From Staphylococcus hsinchuensis (lineage in GTDB: Bacteria > Bacillota > Bacilli > Staphylococcales > Staphylococcaceae): a stretch of 64,000 nt of DNA. The notes beneath the pieces are model-generated. The model searched no databases. It was not told the DNA's origin and worked only from the letters and a program-made list of their open reading frames with translations. This document shows positions 9,894 to 17,511 of this stretch, piece by piece. Location: NCBI RefSeq assembly GCF_038789205.1, contig NZ_CP128355.1, positions 62,001 through 126,000 of the forward strand, written 5' to 3'. A program made the position numbers and the translations under genes. The stretch's first letter is position 1. The number at the start of each line of letters is the position of its first letter.

Positions 9894-10337
9894 TTACGCT
9901 AAATAAGATTTTAACATCCAGTTATGTTTGTCGATATCTGTTTTCATACCGATAAACATATCTTCCGTTACATCATCATCAGCATTGCCAGCAACTTCGA
10001 TTGCTTCATCTAATTGTTTAGAAATGTTTGTGAAGTCTTTTGATAATTCTTCTACCATTTCTTCTGCTTTATAAGATTTTTCCGCTTCTTCAACAATTGA
10101 AAGTTCTAAGCTTTCTTTTAATGTTGCTACTGGGCTTCCACCTACTGCTAAAATACGTTCAGCTAAATCATCTATATATTGGCTTGCTTCATCATATAAT
10201 TCTTCAAATTTCACGTGTAGTGAAAAGAAATTAGGTCCTTTTACGAACCAATGGAAATTGTGTAATTTAGTATATGCTACAGTCCAGTTTGCTACTTGTT
10301 GGTTTAATACTTTAACTACATCTTCATTATTTGCCAT
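9894..10337 (-). CDS. dps: Dps/MrgA-family ferritin-like protein
   Basis: A 147-residue four-helix-bundle ferritin of the Dps class. It stores iron using hydrogen peroxide and protects DNA under oxidative stress. The inter-subunit ferroxidase motif is clear: 'LHNFHWFVKGPNFFSLHVKFEELYDE' (about residues 25-50) with its His, Asp and Glu ligands. The open frame extends to 10370, but AAAGGAG lies just before the ATG at 10337 (MANNEDVV...), so that start is used. The N-terminus is short and barely basic, so DNA binding may be weak. A near-consensus PerR box lies about 65-80 bp upstream, indicating peroxide- and iron-responsive control. Confidence 0.93.
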   Translation of the reverse strand: MANNEDVVKVLNQQVANWTVAYTKLHNFHWFVKGPNFFSLHVKFEELYDEASQYIDDLAERILAVGGSPVATLKESLELSIVEEAEKSYKAEEMVEELSKDFTNISKQLDEAIEVAGNADDDVTEDMFIGMKTDIDKHNWMLKSYLA

Positions 10338-10403
10338 TATAAAACCTCTCCTTTTTATTCCCTTAATCAAAGAGACATGTTCTTGATTACAATAATTATT
10401 ATA

Positions 10404-10418
10404 TTATAATTATTACAA
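10404..10418 (-). promoter_or_regulatory. PerR box upstream of dps
   Basis: The 15-mer TTATAATTATTACAA differs at one position from the staphylococcal/Bacillus PerR consensus TTATAATTATTATAA. It sits about 66 bp upstream of the dps start in a very AT-rich palindromic stretch (10387-10420), where the promoter is expected. In S. aureus, mrgA is a known PerR target. Confidence 0.8.
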
Positions 10419-10488
10419 TCTGTAAACTGTAAATGGTTAAGTTTGAGATGTTTTCCATCTATTTCTTAATTACCCAATTATAAATAGC

Positions 10489-11352
10489 TTAATCTAAATC
10501 TTTCCTATATGGCATCGCTCCTTGAGCACCATAGTCAGTTATTGAAAAACTCGCAGCTAAATTGGCAAAATCAATCGCATCAGCCAATGCTTTATTCTCA
10601 TTTAGAGCAACTGCTAATGCACCATTAAATGTGTCTCCAGCCCCTGTAGTATCAATAACATCTCGTCTATATCCATCTATATGATATTGAGAATCATTGT
10701 AGAATGATGCACCTAAAGCACCTTGAGTAATGATTAATTTATTTGGTAATTGTGCTAAAGCTTGTGTCTCTTTATGATTAAAGAGCAACTGGCTTTCAGA
10801 TTCATTTGGCGTTAACCAATCTACTTTACTAATAATTTCTGGATTTAAAGGACGATATGGCGCAGGGTTGAGTATCACTTTCATACCGTGATTCGATGCA
10901 TAGTTTACTACTGCTGTAATGGTGTCTTCTGGAATTTCTTGTTGCATTATTATGATATCACCAGCTTGAAATTGTTTAATCTTGGGCAATACGTTTTCAG
11001 GTGTTACGTAATTATTTGCACCCGGTACTACAATAATCCTATTGTCATTTTCATATAATGTGATATGTGCAGTACCAGAGTTTTCATTTTTAATTGTATC
11101 CATAAAATACGTATCTACATTATTTTGTTTTAAATTATCAATAATCTGTTGGCCATGCGCATCTTCGCCTACTGCGCCAATCATATATACTTTGTCACTT
11201 AAACGTGCTGCAGCTATAGCTTGGTTAGCTCCTTTACCACCAGGATTAGTAAAGAAGGTATCTCCCATTACAGTTTCTCCTGTATTTGGAAGTACTGATG
11301 TCTTAACCACCAAATCAATTGATGCACTACCTATAACTACAATGTTTCCCAT
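10489..11352 (-). CDS. rbsK: Ribokinase (PfkB family)
   Basis: A PfkB-family sugar kinase, best matched to ribokinase, which phosphorylates ribose to ribose-5-phosphate. Motifs are 'VIGSASIDLV' at the N-terminus, the PfkB-1 signature 'NPGGKGANQAIAAARL', and 'DTTGAGDTFNGAL' with the catalytic Asp and anion hole. The frame opens at a TTG (11358), but the ATG at 11352 is 8 bases from GGAGG and is preferred (287 residues). No rbsD, rbsU or ribose regulator is adjacent. It lies instead beside the deoxynucleoside genes, so a role in salvaged pentoses is possible and the exact substrate is inferred. Confidence 0.88.
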   Translation of the reverse strand: MGNIVVIGSASIDLVVKTSVLPNTGETVMGDTFFTNPGGKGANQAIAAARLSDKVYMIGAVGEDAHGQQIIDNLKQNNVDTYFMDTIKNENSGTAHITLYENDNRIIVVPGANNYVTPENVLPKIKQFQAGDIIIMQQEIPEDTITAVVNYASNHGMKVILNPAPYRPLNPEIISKVDWLTPNESESQLLFNHKETQALAQLPNKLIITQGALGASFYNDSQYHIDGYRRDVIDTTGAGDTFNGALAVALNENKALADAIDFANLAASFSITDYGAQGAMPYRKDLD

Positions 11353-11371
11353 ACACAAATCCTCCGTCTGT

Positions 11372-11755
11372 TTAGTCTATAAAAAATGATTTCTCATAAT
11401 CATTTGGTTGATGCCAGTGTGTTTTCCACATATGGTTACGGTTATCTGCAAATAATTGATAACCAAAGTCTCTTAATATTTTCGGTGTTAATTTGAGTAA
11501 CACACCTAACCATTTATATTGCGTTAAAGAAGTGATGAGTGTTGCAATCGCGTCAGATTTGAATTCTAAATGTTCACCTTCTTGTAAGATGACGCTGTCG
11601 TATCGTCTCGCTTCTGGATAATTTTCACGTAATTGTTCAGCCACATCTCCTTGCAATTTTGCAAATTCATAGCGTGTTGATAAACCGTTTTGAATTAACC
11701 AAATCGCATAGTTGTAGCAGTATACACAATTTGCATCATAATAAATAATAGGCAT
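11372..11755 (-). CDS. DCC-family (DUF393) thiol-redox-like protein
   Basis: A 127-residue protein of the DUF393 family, named for its conserved Asp-Cys-Cys motif. It reads 'YYDANCVYCYNYAIWLI' at residues 5-21, with a CxxC pair resembling a thioredoxin-type active site, followed by an 'FAKLQGD' strand and 'YDSVILQEG'. The C-terminal 'PKILRDFGYQLFADNR' matches the family ending. Function is uncharacterised; thiol-disulfide oxidoreductase activity is only predicted. It is 20 bp upstream of rbsK on the same strand, probably in one transcript. AAAGGAG precedes the ATG. Confidence 0.82.
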   Translation of the reverse strand: MPIIYYDANCVYCYNYAIWLIQNGLSTRYEFAKLQGDVAEQLRENYPEARRYDSVILQEGEHLEFKSDAIATLITSLTQYKWLGVLLKLTPKILRDFGYQLFADNRNHMWKTHWHQPNDYEKSFFID

Positions 11756-11910
11756 AAATCAACTCTCCTTTTTTACAATGTAACTAAATGGTACTTATTT
11801 TTTAAAGATATCTTACAATGAACCATTTATTTATATTATAAAGGAACATCGATATAACATATAGTAACTCGTTTATAGCGCAAAAATGATTTTAATTTCA
11901 TGCTAATTTT

Positions 11911-11950
11911 AAAAAAAGATGGTTACTACTTTTTCAGTAGTAACCACCTT
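11911..11950 (-). terminator. Terminator after the EVE-domain gene
   Basis: The stem TGGTTACTACT / AGTAGTAACCA (11920-11930 with 11936-11946) is followed on the minus strand by a run of seven T. It ends the gene at 11994-13376. Confidence 0.87.
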
Positions 11951-11993
11951 ATATTCTAGCCTGAAGACATATTGTCCCATATCTTCTATTACT

Positions 11994-13376
11994 TTATTTT
12001 AAAACATCGTCTTTTTTAACTTTTACAATTCTAGTATATTTAAGAAATTGTTCAGTATATTTTTGTTTAATTTCATTAAGCTCATCATAAGTAATTCCAA
12101 TAATGTGCCAACTCGGATTAAAGTGATAATATGAATCTTTATGGCGAGACCATTTAACCATATTACCTTCGCGATTATATCGAGGCATCGTCATCTCATA
12201 ACCTTCCAACACGTTTATATACGTTTGGAAAATATCAGGATCCACCCGATTAAAATTATCGATGACTAAATAACGTTTATCACTTTTTGGCATTAAATTC
12301 GTTATAAAGCCTTCTCTAAAATACAACGCTCCTGTTTCATTAGGTAAATATTTACCATAAAGCATATCTTCGGAAAAATCAGGATGCCCTGTTGTAAATA
12401 CAGGATTAGCATTTGCTTTTTGTAATAAGTCTTCGGCTGCACTTAAACCATTGCCTTTATCAGCGACTAATAAGATGAATGGCTTTAAATTATCGTCCGA
12501 TTCTTCTATTATCTCATTGCTTTTCACCGCTTCAAATTGAGGCTTAATACCACCATCGTTGTCACTCATTTCAAGAATTGCTTGGTATTGCTTTTTCGAC
12601 ATACTTGCAATGGCTTGTTTTGTATTTTCTTGTAAAAAGTATAAGTTTTTTAACTTCGGATGTTTATTCAACGTACTTAGAGACACCGGTGTAATTTCAT
12701 TTTTGAAATATACTTCAATTGCTGTACTATTTGTGCGCCCTGGAATAGGCGGCTTTTCATGAATATGCTTAGTAACCTCTCCTATACCTATAACAGATTG
12801 ATCTTTGTGTCGGTTGTAGAATACGAGCTGATCACCCATTTCCAATTGCGTATAAAAATGGTACCCATTACGTTTAATTCCATTGTATGTATGCGTAAAT
12901 AAAGTATGATAAGAATCTGGTTTGAATTCTTCAGTTTCTGAAATAAAGAAATGTCTCGGTATCGTCATTTCACCTTTACCTAAACTTAAAATCAGATTAA
13001 ACTCATCTTCGCTTATTTGATTAAATAGTGTTTCTTTCATTTGGCTCATTCTGAATTCTAACTTTTCACTTCTTTTTAAATATTCCGCAGTAAGTGGTTT
13101 AAGTTCTTCTAATAATTCAAAATGAACGCGTATCTTATTTTGCGCACCAGTTTGAACACTTGTAATTTCTCCGTATCCTAATAATCCAGTGTCCATTTGT
13201 ACTTGATAGAAAACGACACGATCTCCAACTTTAGCTTGTTTAAAAGCACGGAAACCTTGTGATGGATTAAATTGTGCACCAGATTCAAACAGGGTTGTTT
13301 GACCTACTAATGGCTCATTGTGATTCCATCGGTTATAACCGCAATTCAACCAAAAATATCTTGTTTCCTCTGACAT
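11994..13376 (-). CDS. Double-EVE protein with degenerate McrB-like AAA domain
   Basis: A 460-residue protein starting at the ATG at 13376, behind AAGGAG; the frame could extend to 13424 without an RBS. Residues about 4-130 (RYFWLNCGYNRWNH...GDRVVFYQ...GYGEI) and 142-270 (RHFFISE...GDQLVFYNR...GIGEV) look like two EVE/PUA-like modules, which in other proteins read modified bases. Residues about 298-455 align by eye with the McrB-type AAA core: 'HPDFSEDMLYGKY' (compare 'HPSYSYEDFIEG'), a Walker-B-like 'YLVIDNFNRVDPDIFQ' and a sensor-strand 'WHIIGITY'. The Walker A is lost (VADKGNGLSA) and DE is DN, so ATP hydrolysis is unlikely. No mcrC or nuclease is adjacent. Conserved in staphylococci as I recall. 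Its role is unknown. Confidence 0.75.
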   Translation of the reverse strand: MSEETRYFWLNCGYNRWNHNEPLVGQTTLFESGAQFNPSQGFRAFKQAKVGDRVVFYQVQMDTGLLGYGEITSVQTGAQNKIRVHFELLEELKPLTAEYLKRSEKLEFRMSQMKETLFNQISEDEFNLILSLGKGEMTIPRHFFISETEEFKPDSYHTLFTHTYNGIKRNGYHFYTQLEMGDQLVFYNRHKDQSVIGIGEVTKHIHEKPPIPGRTNSTAIEVYFKNEITPVSLSTLNKHPKLKNLYFLQENTKQAIASMSKKQYQAILEMSDNDGGIKPQFEAVKSNEIIEESDDNLKPFILLVADKGNGLSAAEDLLQKANANPVFTTGHPDFSEDMLYGKYLPNETGALYFREGFITNLMPKSDKRYLVIDNFNRVDPDIFQTYINVLEGYEMTMPRYNREGNMVKWSRHKDSYYHFNPSWHIIGITYDELNEIKQKYTEQFLKYTRIVKVKKDDVLK

Positions 13377-13490
13377 AGGTATACTCCTTATCTCTAAAAA
13401 ATCTATTTTGTCTATTATATTCAAAACTCTGTCTTTCTACAATCTTTACTTATCAAATAATTTCGCTTAATCAATTAATTTGTATTTTGA

Positions 13491-13721
13491 TTAATGTGCA
13501 ACCGTAAATGCACCTAAAAGCGGCATTAAATTGATTAAAATCCCTCCGAATTTCAACATTCCACTTATTTCCTTATTAGGAATCGTAACGACTGTAGCGA
13601 TAATTCCAATCACCGCAATAATCATTGGTATTGCAAGCGTTGGATATTGTGGCATTTTCAGGAAAATTCCTGCCCCAGCAAGTAAACCACATATTAATGC
13701 AACATATAAAAATTTGTACAC
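13491..13721 (-). CDS. Small membrane protein, unknown function
   Basis: A 76-residue very hydrophobic protein with about three predicted helices (residues 2-20, 27-46 and 56-74) and short loops containing 'KMPQYP' and 'PNKEISG'. GTG start, with AGGAG 9 bases upstream. It lies between manA and the EVE-domain gene on the same strand (gap of 22 bp to manA). I do not recognise a family; it may be a staphylococcal-specific small membrane protein. Confidence 0.6.
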   Translation of the reverse strand: MYKFLYVALICGLLAGAGIFLKMPQYPTLAIPMIIAVIGIIATVVTIPNKEISGMLKFGGILINLMPLLGAFTVAH

Positions 13722-13743
13722 TGCCTTTCACTCCTACTATAAA

Positions 13744-14682
13744 TTACAAATAGCTAATAATTAATTCAAAATCGCCTTCAAATATCGTATCTAAATCATC
13801 TGACGTTAAAATAAAGTTTTGACCTTGCTTAACGGAATATATATCCCCATCAACAATAACTTGACCTTCTCCTTTAAGTATAGATACAAGTACAAACTCT
13901 CTCGGTTTCATGTAATTTAACGTCCCAGAAATTTCCCACTTAACCATTGTAAAGAAATCATTAGATTCGAGTTGAGTACGTTTATGATTTTCAATAATTT
14001 CTGTTTCTTTAGCAATATTGTAAGATTCATCTTTAACTTCTATGACATCTCTTGCTTTATTCAGATCTAAAGTTCTAGAAGCACGTGCATCTTGCCCTCT
14101 ATGATAATCGTAAATACGATAAGTGACATCAGAAGATTGCATCGTTTCATAAGCTAAAATCCCCGCACCAATTGAATGTACCATGCCTGCAGGTATAAAG
14201 TAGAATTCCCCCGGTTGCACTTTTATTCGATTAAATGCATTATCATATTGCCCATTCTCTATTTGTTCTAACGCTTCTGATTTTGAAGTAGAAGTTAAGC
14301 CATAAATGATTTCTGCGTCTTTTTCAGCATCGATAATATACCAGCATTCAGATTTACCAAATTGACCATTTTCTTTTTCAAAAGCATACGCATCGTCAGG
14401 ATGTACGTGGATAGACATCGCTTCTTTCGCATCTATCAATTTAGTGAGTAAAGGGAATTCTTGACTTGGAAAGTCACCAAACAATTCTCTATGTTCTGCC
14501 CACACTTGATCTAGCTTTTGTCCTTTATAAGGACCGTTTAAGATTTCACAACTACCATTAGGATGTGCAGAAATCCCCCAAGCTTCTCCTATATGATCAT
14601 TTGGCAAATCATAACCCAATGATTCAAGTTTGTTTCCTCCCCATATCTTTTCATGAAAGATGGGTTTTAAAAATAAAGCCAT
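13744..14682 (-). CDS. manA: Mannose-6-phosphate isomerase, class I
   Basis: A 312-residue zinc cupin enzyme that interconverts mannose-6-phosphate and fructose-6-phosphate. 'PIFHEKIWGG' opens the protein and 'GEAWGISAHPNG' follows. The metal site shows as 'AMSIHVHPDD' (Gln/His ligands), 'GKSECWYII' (Glu) and the later 'GMVHSIGAGILAYETMQSSD'. 'TYRIYDYHR' is the substrate arginine region. The frame extends to 14718, but GGAGG precedes the ATG at 14682, giving the usual Bacillus-type length. It supplies fructose-6-phosphate, which GlmS in this window also uses. Confidence 0.94.
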   Translation of the reverse strand: MALFLKPIFHEKIWGGNKLESLGYDLPNDHIGEAWGISAHPNGSCEILNGPYKGQKLDQVWAEHRELFGDFPSQEFPLLTKLIDAKEAMSIHVHPDDAYAFEKENGQFGKSECWYIIDAEKDAEIIYGLTSTSKSEALEQIENGQYDNAFNRIKVQPGEFYFIPAGMVHSIGAGILAYETMQSSDVTYRIYDYHRGQDARASRTLDLNKARDVIEVKDESYNIAKETEIIENHKRTQLESNDFFTMVKWEISGTLNYMKPREFVLVSILKGEGQVIVDGDIYSVKQGQNFILTSDDLDTIFEGDFELIISYL

Positions 14683-14914
14683 TATTGCACCTCCGTTAAC
14701 TAAAGAAACATTTTTCAAATAATGCGTTATTCCTTAATTTCGTAATGTTTTAAATTTGTATAATTGCAATCATATTATTTTTACATTAGTGATTGTATCA
14801 TATCTCAAATCTATGAAATGAAGTATTTCTAACAATTTGTTAATATTCGCTTACTAAAAGTATACATTTTAAAGTCACACCACTTCAAAAGAGTAAAATT
14901 ACCCAAAATAGTGC

Positions 14915-14943
14915 TTGCTCCAAATTGTACGCAATAGTATAAT
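14915..14943 (+). promoter_or_regulatory. Sigma-A promoter of candidate small RNA
   Basis: TTGCTC (14915-14920), exactly 17 bp, then a perfect TATAAT (14938-14943) on the plus strand. No protein gene on that strand follows within 1 kb. Confidence 0.65.
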
Positions 14944-14949
14944 AATTAT

Positions 14950-15090
14950 AGAGTTATTAATGAGACTCAAAGGCTCTATATATAAGGTAATTACATGATT
15001 AATTATGCACTTGAAAAGGTTTATTAATCTTTTCAAACAAATAAAATTTGCTACGAAACCCAAACTGTGGAAAGTTTGGGTTTTTTCTAT
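14950..15090 (+). ncRNA. Candidate intergenic small RNA (about 140 nt)
   Basis: Between the divergent manA and SDR genes, a promoter (TTGCTC-17-TATAAT) is followed about 110 bases later by a terminator. In between is a hairpin TTGAAAAG / CTTTTCAA (about 15011-15036), and the 3' end is the stem AAACCCAAACT / AGTTTGGGTTT followed by TTTCT (about 15057-15088). No plausible reading frame with a ribosome-binding site lies in it on the plus strand. A 65-codon frame on the minus strand has no RBS. I do not recognise the sequence as a named staphylococcal sRNA. The 5' end is inferred from the -10 position. Confidence 0.55.
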
Positions 15091-15174
15091 TATCAATGAA
15101 TGTTTTTAACGGAAAAAATGAGATACTTTCCGGCAAGTATACCAAATTTAATATAGAGAAATCCAAATATAGAT

Positions 15175-15250
15175 AAAAAAAGAGACTAAGACACGTTGAA
15201 ATGGCTTGGCCTATTTATCAATGACCGTTTGTGTCCTAGTCTCTTATCCA
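15175..15250. repeat. Long imperfect hairpin, likely terminator/intergenic repeat
   Basis: AGAGACTAAGACAC ... GTGTCCTAGTCTCT forms an imperfect stem with a loop of about 35 bases (about 15182-15246), just downstream of the minus-strand SDR gene. It has an A-run on the left, giving a T-run on the minus strand, so it can terminate that gene. It resembles the 'agagtctgggac' hairpin at 43.29 kb. Confidence 0.6.
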
Positions 15251-15261
15251 GATATTTGAAT

Positions 15262-15915
15262 TTATTTAACGTTTGTTAATGCTTGTGGAATTTCTTTCTC
15301 ACCACTAATGATTTGGAATTCTTTATTGTCGAAACCCTCTGTTGTAACGACCTCTTTTAATACAGTGGCAACATCTTCTCTAGGAATTGTACCTCTGCCT
15401 TCAAAGAATTGTCCAATTTCAATTTTACCTGTACCTGCTTCATCTAATAATCCACCAGGATGGACGATTGTATAAGGTACTTTAGCTTGTTTTAAATATT
15501 CATCTGCATAATGCTTAGCAATTGTATATGGTTTTAAGTCTCCACTTGCATCAAAAGCTTCTCTACGTGAATCATATGTTGAAACCATTACATATTGTTG
15601 AACGTTGTTTTCTTCACTTGCTTTAATTGTTTTGATTGCCCCATCTAAGTCTACATAGAAAGTTTTATCTGCGCCTGTTTTACCACCAGAACCAACAGAG
15701 AAAATCACTTTGTCATAGCCTTTAATTTTATCAGTTAATGTTGACAAATCATCCGCTTCAACATCAATTAATGTAGCATCTATATCTTTTTCTTTAAAAG
15801 CATCTACTTGTTCTTGTTTGCGAACGCCGGCTGTAAACGTTTCTCCACTCTCTTTTAACTGCTCAACTAGAAATTGCCCTACGCCACCGTTAGCGCCAAT
15901 AATAAGAATACTCAT
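15262..15915 (-). CDS. NAD(P)-binding atypical SDR oxidoreductase
   Basis: A 217-residue Rossmann-fold protein. The nucleotide motif is 'ILIIGANGGVGQFLVEQL' at residues 3-20, with a positively charged 'GVRKQEQ' after strand 2 that favours NADP. 'VIFSVGSGGKTGADKTFYVDLDGA' and 'YTIVHPGGLLDE' complete the atypical short-chain dehydrogenase pattern (NmrA/YwnB-like 'NAD(P)H-binding' family). The canonical YxxxK is replaced by a 'YTIAKHYADEYLK' arrangement. The substrate is unknown. GGAGGTAGC precedes the ATG. It is a single gene, divergent from czrA. Confidence 0.85.
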   Translation of the reverse strand: MSILIIGANGGVGQFLVEQLKESGETFTAGVRKQEQVDAFKEKDIDATLIDVEADDLSTLTDKIKGYDKVIFSVGSGGKTGADKTFYVDLDGAIKTIKASEENNVQQYVMVSTYDSRREAFDASGDLKPYTIAKHYADEYLKQAKVPYTIVHPGGLLDEAGTGKIEIGQFFEGRGTIPREDVATVLKEVVTTEGFDNKEFQIISGEKEIPQALTNVK

Positions 15916-15988
15916 ATATTGCTACCTCCTTTATTATATATACTTAATTTTATCACTACGTAAATGAATTAAAACATATATGCTTACT

Positions 15989-16017
15989 TTGACATTTCAC
16001 TTAAGTTATATTAATAT
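15989..16017 (+). promoter_or_regulatory. czrAB promoter
   Basis: Consensus TTGACA (15989-15994), a 17-bp spacer, then TAATAT (16012-16017). The -10 lies inside the CzrA operator, so bound repressor blocks polymerase. Confidence 0.85.
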
Positions 16018-16040
16018 ATGAATAAATGTTCATATATTAA
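16011..16040 (+). promoter_or_regulatory. CzrA operator
   Basis: A perfect 12-bp dyad, TTAATATATGAA and TTCATATATTAA, is separated by TAAATG. It contains the 'TGAA-N6-TTCA' core typical of ArsR/SmtB-family zinc sensor operators and covers the -10 box and likely start point of czrA. Confidence 0.85.
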
Positions 16041-16055
16041 TATAAGGAGTTTACT

Positions 16056-16352
16056 ATGGCTAAAGAACTAAATCCAACTACAGTAGATCGCGTTTCTGAA
16101 ATTTTTAAAGCTTTAAGTGATGCAAATCGTATTCGAATTCTGCACTACTTAGCTGAAGGTAATGATAGCGTCGGTCATATTGCGAATGCATTAAATTTAA
16201 ATCAATCGAATGTTTCCCATCAATTAAGAATTTTAAAGCAAGCACAATTAGTGAAAGCTGAGCGTGATGGACAAACTATGATTTATTCACTTGATGATAC
16301 ACATGTATCTACCCTCTTACACCAAGCAATACATCATGCTAGCCATAATTAA
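16056..16352 (+). CDS. czrA: Zinc-responsive ArsR-family repressor CzrA
   Basis: A 98-residue winged-helix repressor that leaves its operator when Zn(II) or Co(II) binds, switching on the efflux pump encoded next. The recognition helix is 'LNLNQSNVSHQLRIL' (about 47-61). The alpha-5 metal site keeps the S. aureus spacing: Asp81 and His83 (DTH), then His94 and His97 (HHASH), i.e. DxH-N10-HxxH. There is no alpha-3 cysteine site, which fits a zinc rather than a cadmium/lead sensor. AAGGAG precedes the ATG. It is followed 16 bp later by czrB in the same operon. Confidence 0.95.
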   Translation: MAKELNPTTVDRVSEIFKALSDANRIRILHYLAEGNDSVGHIANALNLNQSNVSHQLRILKQAQLVKAERDGQTMIYSLDDTHVSTLLHQAIHHASHN

Positions 16353-16368
16353 AAGGAGATGAATACTG

Positions 16369-17316
16369 ATGTCAGAACATCATTCACATGATCACCATCA
16401 CGTGCACACCAATAACAAAAAGGTATTACTTATAAGTTTTTTAATTATTGGTTTGTTTATGATTATTGAAATTGTTGGAGGTTTTCTATCCAATAGTTTA
16501 GCTTTATTATCTGACGGATTGCATATGTTTAGTGACACTGTATCACTCGGCGTTGCATTATTCGCCTTTATTTATGCTGAAAAACATGCTACGATTCGTA
16601 AGACATTCGGTTATAAACGTTTCGAAATATTAGCTGCTTTATTTAATGGTGTTACGCTATTCGTAACCGGTTTATTTATTATCTATGAATCAATTAGTCG
16701 ATTTTTCAAACCCCAAGATGTGAATTCTTCTGAAATGTTCCTGATAAGCATATTAGGTTTGATCGTAAATATCATTGTCGCATTTTTAATGTTTAGAGGT
16801 AGTGATACGACACATAATATCAACATGCGTGGTGCTTTCCTTCATGTCATCGGGGATTTATTAGGATCAGTAGGTGCCATCATCGCAGCACTCTTAATTT
16901 GGGCTTTCAATTTCACGTATGCTGACCCTATTGCAAGTTTAATCGTTTCATTACTTATTATTAAAAGTAGCTGGGGAATATTGTCGTCATCGATCAATAT
17001 TTTAATGGAAGGTGCACCGAACGATGTCGATATGATCCATGTCATTGAAACAATTACAAGTGAGCCACATGTTCAAGATGTCCACGATTGTCACATTTGG
17101 TCAATTTCAAACGAATTAAACGCCTTAAGTTGCCATGCGGTTGTACCACATTCATTATCGGTCACTCAATGTGAAACCATATTAAAGCAACTTGAACATC
17201 GATTGGGTCATTTAAATATTCATCACATGACCATTCAACTCGAAACCGCTGATCATGATCATGGGGATGAGACTTTATGCACTTCTATAGATGACCATAA
17301 AGCGCACCAACATTAA
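16369..17316 (+). CDS. czrB: Zinc/cobalt cation-diffusion-facilitator efflux pump CzrB
   Basis: A 315-residue CDF transporter that exchanges cytoplasmic Zn2+/Co2+ for protons. The His-rich N-terminus (HHSHDHHHVH) and C-terminus (DHDHGDE...HQH) can capture metal. Six membrane helices are visible. The transport site is split as HxxxD in TM2 ('SDGLHMFSD') and TM5 ('LHVIGDLLGSVG'). The cytoplasmic C-terminal domain contains 'VHDCHIWSIS' and 'LNIHHMTIQLE', as in ferredoxin-like CDF tails. It is co-transcribed with its repressor czrA and ends at a terminator. Confidence 0.95.
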   Translation: MSEHHSHDHHHVHTNNKKVLLISFLIIGLFMIIEIVGGFLSNSLALLSDGLHMFSDTVSLGVALFAFIYAEKHATIRKTFGYKRFEILAALFNGVTLFVTGLFIIYESISRFFKPQDVNSSEMFLISILGLIVNIIVAFLMFRGSDTTHNINMRGAFLHVIGDLLGSVGAIIAALLIWAFNFTYADPIASLIVSLLIIKSSWGILSSSINILMEGAPNDVDMIHVIETITSEPHVQDVHDCHIWSISNELNALSCHAVVPHSLSVTQCETILKQLEHRLGHLNIHHMTIQLETADHDHGDETLCTSIDDHKAHQH

Positions 17317-17337
17317 TAAGTTCCTAACAAAAATACC

Positions 17338-17392
17338 AAAAAGCCAACGTCAAAGAGGTATTAATCCATCTTTAGCGTTGGCTATTTTTATA
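17338..17392 (+). terminator. Terminator after czrB
   Basis: Stem AGCCAACGTCAAAGA / TCTTTAGCGTTGGCT (17342-17356 with 17369-17383, one mismatch), then ATTTTTAT. Confidence 0.85.
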
Positions 17393-17511
17393 TGAATATA
17401 TCGTATTTTGTATTTGGGACTTAAATGCTTCTAAACGCAAGTGACATATGGGTCGATCGAATTACGACGGTCAACTTCCGTCATTTAGTATCGATAACAA
17501 AAGCGAACTTT

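Noticed and set aside
14899..15096. 65-codon minus-strand frame opposite the candidate small RNA
   Set aside because: No ribosome-binding site, biased composition, and it covers two hairpins; better explained by the RNA on the other strand.
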